Assembly: GCA_905236935.1 (NCBI GenBank)
Contig: CAJOQL010000048.1
Span: forward strand, 1-12,857
DNA from: an uncultured Bacilli bacterium
Lineage (GTDB): Bacteria; Bacillota_I; Bacilli_A; RF39; UBA660
Direction: 5' to 3'
DNA: 12,857 nucleotides
The notes under the pieces were generated by a model. That model did not search any database. It was not told the origin of the DNA and worked only from the letters and a program-made list of their open reading frames with translations. Positions 7,947 through 12,857 of the stretch are shown here, piece by piece. Both the position numbers and the translations under genes were made by a program. How positions within the stretch are numbered: position 1 is the stretch's first letter; each line of letters begins with the position of its first letter.

Positions 7947-8003
7947 TTATTAAATACGTTTATTTTATTTTTTAAAAATTAATCTAATAAAAAGAAAAAA
8001 ATA

Positions 8004-8032
8004 TTGTTATTAATTCTTTCTTTTAGCATAAT
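8004..8032 (+). promoter_or_regulatory. Promoter of the plus-strand small-ORF transcript
   Basis: TTGTTA (8004-8009), a 17-base spacer and CATAAT (8027-8032) match consensus at four and five of six positions. Start is expected near 8039, giving a transcript of about 250 bases that ends at the terminator at 8246-8290. It is divergent from the hisS promoter. Confidence 0.6.
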
Positions 8033-8047
8033 TTAATTAGGAAGTAT

Positions 8048-8123
8048 TTTCAGTTGCTAGTGTCTGCCTCCTTTCGATATATCTTTATCTAAATTTACTA
8101 TAAAATCGAATAGGAGACTGAAA
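8048..8123 (+). other. 5' leader fold-back that covers the small ORF's ribosome site
   Basis: In the plus-strand RNA three blocks pair in order: TTTCAGT (8048-8054) with ACTGAAA (8117-8123), CTCCT (8068-8072) with AGGAG (8112-8116), and TTCGAT (8073-8078) with ATCGAA (8105-8110). This gives 18 pairs with a 13-base bulge (8055-8067), one unpaired base (8111) and a 26-base loop. AGGAG is the Shine-Dalgarno of the ORF at 8126, so the fold would block its translation. The covering strand includes CCTCCTTTC, the same bases as the anti-Shine-Dalgarno tail of 16S rRNA. Confidence 0.7.
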
Positions 8124-8125
8124 CT

Positions 8126-8206
8126 ATGAACAAAAGAGCTTATATTTTAAAACTTCTTCGTTACGTAGTAACAATAATAATTACATTAACTAAAATAGAC
8201 CTTTAA
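8126..8206 (+). CDS. 26-residue basic/hydrophobic peptide, type I toxin-like
   Basis: I do not recognise this gene as a named family. ATG at 8126 has AGGAG (8112-8116) nine bases upstream and the frame runs to TAA at 8204-8206. The peptide has a basic N-terminal half (Lys3, Arg4, Lys9, Arg12), a hydrophobic, Thr-rich core (residues 13-22, YVVTIIITLT) and the ending KIDL. Size, composition and the short core resemble membrane-acting peptides of type I toxin-antitoxin loci; the tail recalls Bacillus subtilis BsrE, a comparison from memory only. It is the only gene on the plus strand, with its own promoter, a leader that hides its ribosome site, a hairpin over its stop codon and a terminator. 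Alternatives are a leader peptide, though no plus-strand gene follows, or a chance ORF in a structured non-coding RNA. Confidence 0.55.
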   Translation: MNKRAYILKLLRYVVTIIITLTKIDL

Positions 8207-8234
8207 GGCTTATTCTTGTAAGACTTAAAGGTCT
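8197..8234. other. Strong hairpin over the small ORF's stop codon
   Basis: AGACCTTTAAG (8197-8207) and CTTAAAGGTCT (8224-8234) are perfect 11-base complements. After one G/A mismatch CTTA (8209-8212) pairs with TAAG (8219-8222), leaving a six-base loop. The stop codon TAA (8204-8206) lies in the left arm. No U-tract follows on the plus strand. On the minus strand ATTTTAG follows, so the hairpin could end an antisense transcript. Confidence 0.85.
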
Positions 8235-8245
8235 GCTCATCTGTA

Positions 8246-8290
8246 GGTAAACATTTAGCATACCAAAACTGAAATGTTTCCTTTTTATTT
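8246..8290 (+). terminator. Intrinsic terminator of the small-ORF transcript
   Basis: GG (8246-8247) and AAACATTT (8249-8256) pair with AAATGTTT (8272-8279) and CC (8280-8281), with T8248 bulged and a 15-base loop. TTTTTATTTT follows at 8282. The loop and right arm contain AACTGAAA (8267-8274), complementary to the 5' leader at 8048-8055. Confidence 0.75.
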
Positions 8291-8314
8291 TATGCAAATT
8301 TCTTTTACATATTT

Positions 8315-8323
8315 ATTATATCA
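8315..8323 (-). promoter_or_regulatory. Extended -10 promoter, candidate antisense RNA start
   Basis: The minus strand reads TGATATAAT, a perfect extended -10 (TGnTATAAT). No good -35 is seen. Start would be near 8308, and the RNA would run across the terminator and 3' half of the plus-strand transcript. If it stopped after the hairpin at 8197-8234 it would be about 120 bases long, a normal size for a type I antitoxin RNA. Confidence 0.45.
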
Positions 8324-8353
8324 AAAGTATAGATATTAATCATTAATATTAAG

Positions 8354-9796
8354 TTATAATTTTTGCTGATGAGTTTTTGCTCTTGGTATTTGAAAATCAG
8401 TTTCAAAATAAGTTCCTTCAATATTGCAACCATCAAAATTATCATAATATTTAATATTACTATTATCAAAAGAGCAATAACTAATATCTTTTTTATAAAC
8501 TGTTTGAGGATTTATTCTTGCCCCACTTTTTCTAAAATCAATACCCTTAACATTAACATTAGTAAAATCAATTAGTGACAAATTAAAGAATCTAAGTAAT
8601 GTGGTATCGATATCTCTATTTATTTCATAATGGTCATCAATATAAGTTAGGAATTTATCTTCTTCAATTGGAACTGATGCGTACAAATGCTTTGGATCTA
8701 TTCCTAATATTTCGCTAGATTTTAATAAATTAAGTAGCTCATCTAATTTTTGCTTAAATTTTATTCTATTTTCTTCTATTAATTTTTTTCTAGCACTTTC
8801 CACTTCTTCTTTTTTGACTACTGAACTTTGAGTCTCTAATTTAAGAATTCTATCTAATTCTTCTTCAATAGTACTGTTAATTCTTCCATCAATAGAAACG
8901 TTCATTACTCTTCCATCTAAATTTATAACAGTTGCATTTGAAAAATTACAATTTTTATAGTTGCTATCTTCATTTATTTTCCTTAAATCTATAAAAGCTT
9001 TTTCACTTCCAGTAAAATCAGTATTATCAATAATGCAATTATCAAAACTTCCAGAAAAAACTACTCCATTAAATTTAGTATTTTTAAAATTATGATTAGT
9101 TTTTTGAGGATTTATTCTAATTTTAGTAGTAAAACCAAGTCTTTCACCTTTAGCGCCAGTGAAATCAGTTTCTAAAATTTTGGAACGTATGTCTCCTATA
9201 ATAGTTGCATCTTTTAATATGCAGCCTGTTAACCCATAATAAAATAATTTATTTGCATTAATTCTAGCATTTTTGCTTCCGGTAAAATCTACTTCATACA
9301 AAGATGTTTCATAATTAAATACCACTGTAAAAGTTACATCCTTAAATTTGACACACTGTATATCTATATATCTACTATGACCATATATACTATGTACTAG
9401 AGTATTGGGATTTACTTTGGCGTTTTTACTACCAGCAAAATTTGCTCCATCTAATTTGCAATAATCTAGCTTATCTGTAAAAGTTACACCCCTTAGTATA
9501 GATTTTTCTAAATCTCTTCTATAAATAGTTTGAGGATTTAGATGAACATTATATAACCCAGTAAAATCAAATTCACTAGCATAAAAATCTTTAAAGTCAA
9601 CATTAATAAAATCAATTTTAGTTAAAACTTCTCTAGGAAAATCACTTGCAAATCTTTTACATCCGCCGCGAGTTTCTTCAAAAAATAAGTTTTCAAGTAT
9701 TATTGGATCATAATCTAGTTTTATATGAATTCCATCTTCTAACTTGCTTAATTCTTTAATTAGTTTTTTTCTTAATAATTCTATTCTTTCTTCCAT
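8354..9796 (-). CDS. Pentapeptide-like repeat protein with two solenoid blocks
   Basis: Function unknown. The 480-residue protein has no signal peptide or membrane segment and is probably cytoplasmic. A charged helical start (1-40) leads into a right-handed beta-helix-like region with recurring DFTGSKNARINPQT-type units. Anchors are DFTG at 77, NFAG at 119, DFTG at 170, 211 and 260, and DF at 420. The INPQ-like turn follows eight to ten residues later in most units, and at 17 in the unit starting at 211. The period is about 41-51 residues. Shorter A/D-L/F pentapeptide stretches lie between the anchors. Residues 306-360 are a charged helix or coiled coil, after which a second helical cap and solenoid (387-470) mirror residues 51-130; NPQTIYRRD and NPQTVYKKD match closely. 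The ATG has GGTGA six bases upstream. It has its own promoter, so it may be expressed apart from the upstream membrane genes. Confidence 0.8.
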   Translation of the reverse strand: MEERIELLRKKLIKELSKLEDGIHIKLDYDPIILENLFFEETRGGCKRFASDFPREVLTKIDFINVDFKDFYASEFDFTGLYNVHLNPQTIYRRDLEKSILRGVTFTDKLDYCKLDGANFAGSKNAKVNPNTLVHSIYGHSRYIDIQCVKFKDVTFTVVFNYETSLYEVDFTGSKNARINANKLFYYGLTGCILKDATIIGDIRSKILETDFTGAKGERLGFTTKIRINPQKTNHNFKNTKFNGVVFSGSFDNCIIDNTDFTGSEKAFIDLRKINEDSNYKNCNFSNATVINLDGRVMNVSIDGRINSTIEEELDRILKLETQSSVVKKEEVESARKKLIEENRIKFKQKLDELLNLLKSSEILGIDPKHLYASVPIEEDKFLTYIDDHYEINRDIDTTLLRFFNLSLIDFTNVNVKGIDFRKSGARINPQTVYKKDISYCSFDNSNIKYYDNFDGCNIEGTYFETDFQIPRAKTHQQKL

Positions 9797-9816
9797 AAAA
9801 TTTCACCAGTAGAAAT

Positions 9817-9845
9817 ATACTAGCATGTTTATTTAGTAAATTCAA
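9817..9845 (-). promoter_or_regulatory. Extended -10 promoter of the solenoid-protein gene
   Basis: On the minus strand TTGAAT (9840-9845) is followed after 17 bases by TAGTAT (9817-9822), preceded by TGC (9823-9825) as an extended -10. Start is expected near 9811, leaving a 5' leader of about 15 bases. The -35 overlaps the stop codon of the upstream gene. Confidence 0.65.
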
Positions 9846-10318
9846 TTATCAATTATTCTTAAAAATAAATATGGTCCAAAAACTCCTATTAAACTTATGA
9901 TAATTTGAATTATATTAAATAATTTGTTTTCGTTGATATTAAATTTTTGCTTAAAAAATATTCTAAAAAATAATCTAGTTAAAGCATTAAAAACTAAACA
10001 AACGCCTAATACAAAACTAAATAAAAGTGAAAAAGCTATATAACCTAAAGCATCCCATCCATTGATATTTAAGGCAATTATAAAAGTAATTAAAGAAGTT
10101 AATGCTAAAAATAAATTATAAGCAATTTTATATTTTGAAGTGAAATGATACTTTTTATTTTTAATACTACCTTTTTCAAAGATATAACTAAGTACAATAA
10201 ATATTAAACTTAAAATTGAATTAAACTGAACATCTACTTTTATATTTATAATAAAAATAATAACTGCTAATATTATAAATACTATATTTAAATATTTTTC
10301 TTTTATAAATTTTTTCAT
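9842..10318 (-). CDS. Small multi-pass membrane protein, function unknown
   Basis: I do not recognise a family. From the ATG at 10318 the protein has 158 residues and begins with a basic MKKFIKEKY. Hydrophobic segments lie at about residues 10-28, 32-47, 65-83, 88-108 and 133-152, so four or five membrane spans are likely, with Lys-rich loops around 50-62 and 118-128. There are no charged or cysteine motifs suggesting an enzyme. An ATG four codons earlier (10330) has no ribosome site; the chosen one has TAGG about four to five bases upstream, which is modest. It follows the YibF-like gene by about 55 bases on the same strand and ends with TGA, so it may be read with the YibE/F pair. It could be a partner of those membrane proteins; that is inference from order only. 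Confidence 0.7.
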   Translation of the reverse strand: MKKFIKEKYLNIVFIILAVIIFIINIKVDVQFNSILSLIFIVLSYIFEKGSIKNKKYHFTSKYKIAYNLFLALTSLITFIIALNINGWDALGYIAFSLLFSFVLGVCLVFNALTRLFFRIFFKQKFNINENKLFNIIQIIISLIGVFGPYLFLRIIDN

Positions 10319-10373
10319 ATTACCTACCATTTACATAATATCATTAATTCATAATTATTTAAATTACATATTT

Positions 10374-11114
10374 TTATATATTATTTTTTAAAAATTTTAT
10401 TTCAATTAAAGTAGTGATTGGAATAATTAGTAAGCAGCCTATAATAGCTACTATTAGCTCAATTACTTCACTTGCAAATCCACTATAATTAATAATATCA
10501 ATAAAAGTATCATAGTTATGCCATAATAAATAGCCTATAAATCCTGCTATAAATGAAAATAAAAGTGTATTAACAGTAGTCCCAATAATATCTTTACCAA
10601 CATTCATACCAGATATAAATAATTCTTTATTAGATAGACGTGCATTATCATTTATCTCATATAAAGCAGATGAAATAGCTACACTAGTATCACATATACT
10701 ACCTGTACATATAAATAGTAAAACCATAAAACTAATCTTAGATAAACTTAAATCAATATTAAATGAATAAGCTGATATTTCATCAATAAATTCATAAGAA
10801 AAGCTTCCTAAATGTAATTTATTATTCATATAAATAATAATAAATGTACATATTAATGATACAGTCATTACTCCTAAATAAGCAGATTTTGTTTTAACAT
10901 TCCAACCATTTAAATAAAAAATAATAATACTAGATATACTTATAAATGATAGAAAGCATATAAAATAAATATTAAATCCATAATTAATACAAACTAATGA
11001 AAACATTATAATAAGGAAGTTAAATATTAAAGATAAAATACCTTTAAGTCCCCTTTTCTTACCTATTAAAATGCTAAGAATAATTAAGATAATACTATAA
11101 GGAATTAAAATCAT
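10374..11114 (-). CDS. YibE/F-family membrane protein (second of pair)
   Basis: A 246-residue polytopic protein of the YibE/F-like family, whose function is not established; a transport role is often assumed. Hydrophobic spans cover about 3-17, 25-45, 49-68, 78-96, 126-150, 180-198 and 217-235. Two family signatures are present: ICTGSICDTSVAISSAL (135-151), with a membrane-embedded Asp142, and SGMNVGKDIIGTTVNTLLF (168-186). Both have matching copies in the gene upstream, so the two are paralogs. It lacks the large N-terminal extracytoplasmic domain of its partner, as expected for the YibF type. ATGA overlaps the upstream stop by four bases, and AAGGAGG lies eight bases before the start, so the two are co-translated and may form a heteromeric complex. 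Confidence 0.85.
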   Translation of the reverse strand: MILIPYSIILIILSILIGKKRGLKGILSLIFNFLIIMFSLVCINYGFNIYFICFLSFISISSIIIFYLNGWNVKTKSAYLGVMTVSLICTFIIIYMNNKLHLGSFSYEFIDEISAYSFNIDLSLSKISFMVLLFICTGSICDTSVAISSALYEINDNARLSNKELFISGMNVGKDIIGTTVNTLLFSFIAGFIGYLLWHNYDTFIDIINYSGFASEVIELIVAIIGCLLIIPITTLIEIKFLKNNI

Positions 11115-12193
11115 TTTTTATTCCTCCTTGTTTTTAGAAAATAAATTGTTAAATTCATAGTTATCGGAATTGTTATAAGAATACCAATACAACCTGTCAT
11201 AAATCTAATCATAGATAGTTTAGCATACATATTAAAAGCAGTAAAAGCTGGGATATTATTTCGCATTACAAATATTAACATAGGAATGCATCCTGATATA
11301 CTAGTAAATAGTAAAACATTAACCATAGTCCCTAAAATATCTTCTGATAAATTATTGCCAGATTTTATTAATGCTCTTTTACTAATTTTAGGATTATTTT
11401 GAATAAGTTCGTTTAAGGTTGATGTAATACTAATTGCAATGTCCATAATAGCTCCAAGCCCACTAATTAATATGCTAACTAAAAACACTTCTTTATAGTC
11501 ATATAAAATATCTACATAATCCATATACCAGTAAGGTATATCACTACTAAATACTCTAATAACTAAATAAGATATTATAAATGTTATGATTAATGATGCT
11601 ATTGAAGATATTATAGCTACTAATGTTTTTTTGTTTTTACCACTAGTAAGTAATAAAGATATACTACACATAATTATTGTGCCTATTATAAATAGCAAAA
11701 GAATATTTATATGCTTATCTCTTAATACTGTAATTAAAAGAATAATACTTATATTTAGAATAAAACTTATAAAAGTAAGTAAACCTTTTAAGTTACCAAT
11801 TAATAATAGTAAAGATACCATAAAAATGAATAATGGTACTAAATATTTATCTCTTCTTAGACCAATTACTTCATTTATAGTTCCATCTCTATTTAAAGAA
11901 ACAAATACTTCATCGCCTTTTTGATATTTTTCATCATAGACTCCTGAATAAGAACGAATATTTTGAAAAGAAGTAAATGCATTCTTACTTTTACCATTTT
12001 TAATTGTGCCTTCAACTGTTTCATAGTAGTATTCTTCTTTTAAGTTGCCATTATATTCAGTCTTCTTTTTATTTATAGTAACATCTTCTACTTTTAAGAT
12101 AGTTTTATCATATAATTCTTCATTGTTATTCATAAAGATGATTGAACTAACAAAAATCAGTAATAGAATGATATATTTAATATATTTTTTCAT
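11111..12193 (-). CDS. YibE/F-family membrane protein (first of pair)
   Basis: A 360-residue YibE-type protein. An N-terminal signal anchor (about 6-21) is followed by a hydrophilic, probably extracytoplasmic domain (about 25-115) rich in Lys, Glu and Tyr. Spans then lie at about 117-134, 137-157, 161-183, 189-214, 236-260, 288-310 and 328-353. Signature ISGLGAIMDIAISITSTLN (243-261) holds Asp251 in a membrane segment; SGNNLSEDILGTMVNVLLF (278-296) is the second. Both motifs recur in the downstream paralog. The start has AGGAG five bases upstream, placed directly after the trpS terminator-like hairpin, so expression may depend on read-through from trpS or on a promoter inside trpS. Reaction and substrate are unknown. 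Confidence 0.85.
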   Translation of the reverse strand: MKKYIKYIILLLIFVSSIIFMNNNEELYDKTILKVEDVTINKKKTEYNGNLKEEYYYETVEGTIKNGKSKNAFTSFQNIRSYSGVYDEKYQKGDEVFVSLNRDGTINEVIGLRRDKYLVPLFIFMVSLLLLIGNLKGLLTFISFILNISIILLITVLRDKHINILLLFIIGTIIMCSISLLLTSGKNKKTLVAIISSIASLIITFIISYLVIRVFSSDIPYWYMDYVDILYDYKEVFLVSILISGLGAIMDIAISITSTLNELIQNNPKISKRALIKSGNNLSEDILGTMVNVLLFTSISGCIPMLIFVMRNNIPAFTAFNMYAKLSMIRFMTGCIGILITIPITMNLTIYFLKTRRNKK

Positions 12194-12203
12194 ATGAACT
12201 CCT

Positions 12204-12229
12204 AAAAGAAAAAAGTATTTTCATACTTT
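12204..12229 (-). terminator. AT-rich terminator-like hairpin after trpS
   Basis: On the minus strand AAAGTAT (12223-12229) and ATACTTT (12212-12218) form a seven-base stem closed by GAAA, followed by a T-rich run (12204-12214). The stem overlaps the trpS stop codon, and the next gene's AGGAG starts right after the T-run. The weak stem suggests partial termination. Confidence 0.55.
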
Positions 12230-12857
12230 AATCTTCAAAATAATTTAATTTAATAGCTTGTTTAACTTTCTTGATAGTATCTTTTGCTTCTATGGAAGCA
12301 GATAGATTACCTTTTTTTATAATTTCATTAACTACTTCTTTGTTATTTTGATAGTAGGCTTTTCTTTTTCTAAAATCAGTTAAAAATTCATTCATTTTAT
12401 TTATAAGTTCTCTTTTGCAAGCAACGCAGCCTCTTGTTCCATTTTTACACTCTGTGCATACATTTTCTAAATTATCATTTTTAATTAATTTATGATAGTA
12501 ATAAACCATACATTTATCAGGATTAGCTGGATCATCTTTGTGGATTTTATCAGGATCAGTAGTAGCAGCCATTATTTTATCATTAATAGTTTTTTCATCA
12601 TCGGCTAAATATATAGCATTTCCAAGGCTTTTACCCATTTTTTCATTACCATCTAAACCTTTAATTCTTTTGTTTTTAGTTAATGCCTCTTTGGGTTCAA
12701 TAAAAGTCTCACCATAAATATTGTTAAATTTTCTAACTATCTCTCTACATTGTTCTATTAGAGGTAATTGGTCCTCACCAGTTGGAACAATTGTTCCATC
12801 AAACACAGTTATATCGGCCGCTTGACTTACAGGATATCCTAAAAATCCATAGGTCAC
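12228..12857 (-). CDS. trpS: Tryptophanyl-tRNA synthetase, C-terminal part
   Basis: This class I synthetase charges tRNA(Trp). Only the last 209 or so codons are in the window; the N-terminal half with the HIGH motif lies beyond position 12857, and the first Met visible is internal. Recognisable TrpRS features are GYPVSQAADI (about 7-16 of the fragment), GEDQLPLIEQCREIVRKFN (27-45) and the ATP-binding KMSKS variant KMGKS (73-77). The helical C-terminal domain carries Cys116, Cys134, Cys137, Cys144 and Cys147. C116-x20-C137-x6-C144-x2-C147 is very close to the C-x22-C-x6-C-x2-C pattern that binds a [4Fe-4S] cluster in Thermotoga maritima TrpRS near the anticodon site. It ends with TAA inside a terminator-like hairpin. 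Confidence 0.95.
   Translation of the reverse strand: MTYGFLGYPVSQAADITVFDGTIVPTGEDQLPLIEQCREIVRKFNNIYGETFIEPKEALTKNKRIKGLDGNEKMGKSLGNAIYLADDEKTINDKIMAATTDPDKIHKDDPANPDKCMVYYYHKLIKNDNLENVCTECKNGTRGCVACKRELINKMNEFLTDFRKRKAYYQNNKEVVNEIIKKGNLSASIEAKDTIKKVKQAIKLNYFED

Noticed and set aside
8067..8076. Minus-strand AAAGGAGG as the ribosome site of an unseen minus-strand gene
   Set aside because: No ATG, GTG or TTG with an open frame follows within 15 bases; it is better explained as the complement of the plus-strand anti-Shine-Dalgarno segment.
8039..8290. Miniature transposable element (MITE) in place of a toxin-like locus
   Set aside because: The inverted repeats are internal and matched to ORF landmarks; no terminal inverted repeats or target-site duplication are visible at the ends.
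8331..8350. Terminator for the solenoid-protein gene (ATATTA/TAATAT inverted repeat)
   Set aside because: It is a short AT-only stem with no T-run after it, so I do not call a terminator; read-through from the solenoid gene remains possible.
8363..8575. Plus-strand open frame of about 70 codons within the solenoid gene
   Set aside because: Its composition is that of a complement frame of the real gene (Ile/Phe/Asn runs), and it shows no ribosome site. The same holds for plus-strand frames at 1680, 3292, 4719, 5553 and 11586.
8354..9796. Quinolone-resistance (Qnr/MfpA-like) function for the repeat protein
   Set aside because: The long irregular units, helical linker and two-block layout do not resemble the compact pentapeptide solenoid of Qnr, and nothing in the context supports that role.
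10319..10330. Earlier ATG for the small membrane protein
   Set aside because: No Shine-Dalgarno precedes it; the ATG at 10318 has TAGG upstream and a typical MKK start. The evidence is modest.

Overview
The window is AT-rich DNA from a low-GC bacterium. The Firmicutes-type hisS-aspS gene pair, strong AGGAGG-type ribosome binding sites, a T-box leader, GatCAB and tandem YibE/F membrane proteins point to Bacillota, probably a gut Bacilli/Erysipelotrichia/RF39-like lineage near the Mollicutes. TGA is used as a stop (ends of the genes at 9842 and 11111), so this is not the Mycoplasma code. The lineage call is inference.

Layout, reading the minus strand, which carries every long gene. Right edge: the 3' part of trpS (12228-12857), whose cysteine pattern resembles the [4Fe-4S] type of TrpRS, with an AT-rich terminator at its end. 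Then come two overlapping YibE/F-family membrane proteins (12193 to 10374), a small multi-pass membrane protein (10318-9842), and a 480-residue pentapeptide-like solenoid protein (9796-8354) with its own extended -10 promoter. After a roughly 630-base region without long genes comes a six-gene translation operon, hisS-aspS-asnS-gatC-gatA-gatB (7684 to 127). It has a strong sigma-A promoter (7918-7946), a T-box tRNA-sensing leader (about 7694-7895) and a clean intrinsic terminator (96-125). The left edge holds a promoter and ribosome binding site for a gene starting just outside the window.

The operon makes three related class II aminoacyl-tRNA synthetases and the amidotransferase that finishes Gln-tRNA(Gln) and, in some organisms, Asn-tRNA(Asn). 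As AsnRS is present and AspRS carries the Leu typical of discriminating enzymes, GatCAB probably serves Gln-tRNA(Gln). The T-box reads best as an aspartate sensor (GAC specifier, TGGC bulge matching discriminator G). It lacks a visible intrinsic terminator hairpin; its antiterminator 3' strand can instead pair with the hisS Shine-Dalgarno, suggesting translational control.

The most unusual part is 8004-8323, the only plus-strand unit. It has a promoter, a long 5' leader that folds back on the Shine-Dalgarno of a 26-codon basic/hydrophobic ORF, a 16-pair hairpin over the ORF's stop codon, an intrinsic terminator, and a perfect extended -10 on the opposite strand aimed across its 3' end. This is the architecture of a type I toxin-antitoxin locus. 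I do not recognise the peptide as a described family, so function is inferred from architecture.
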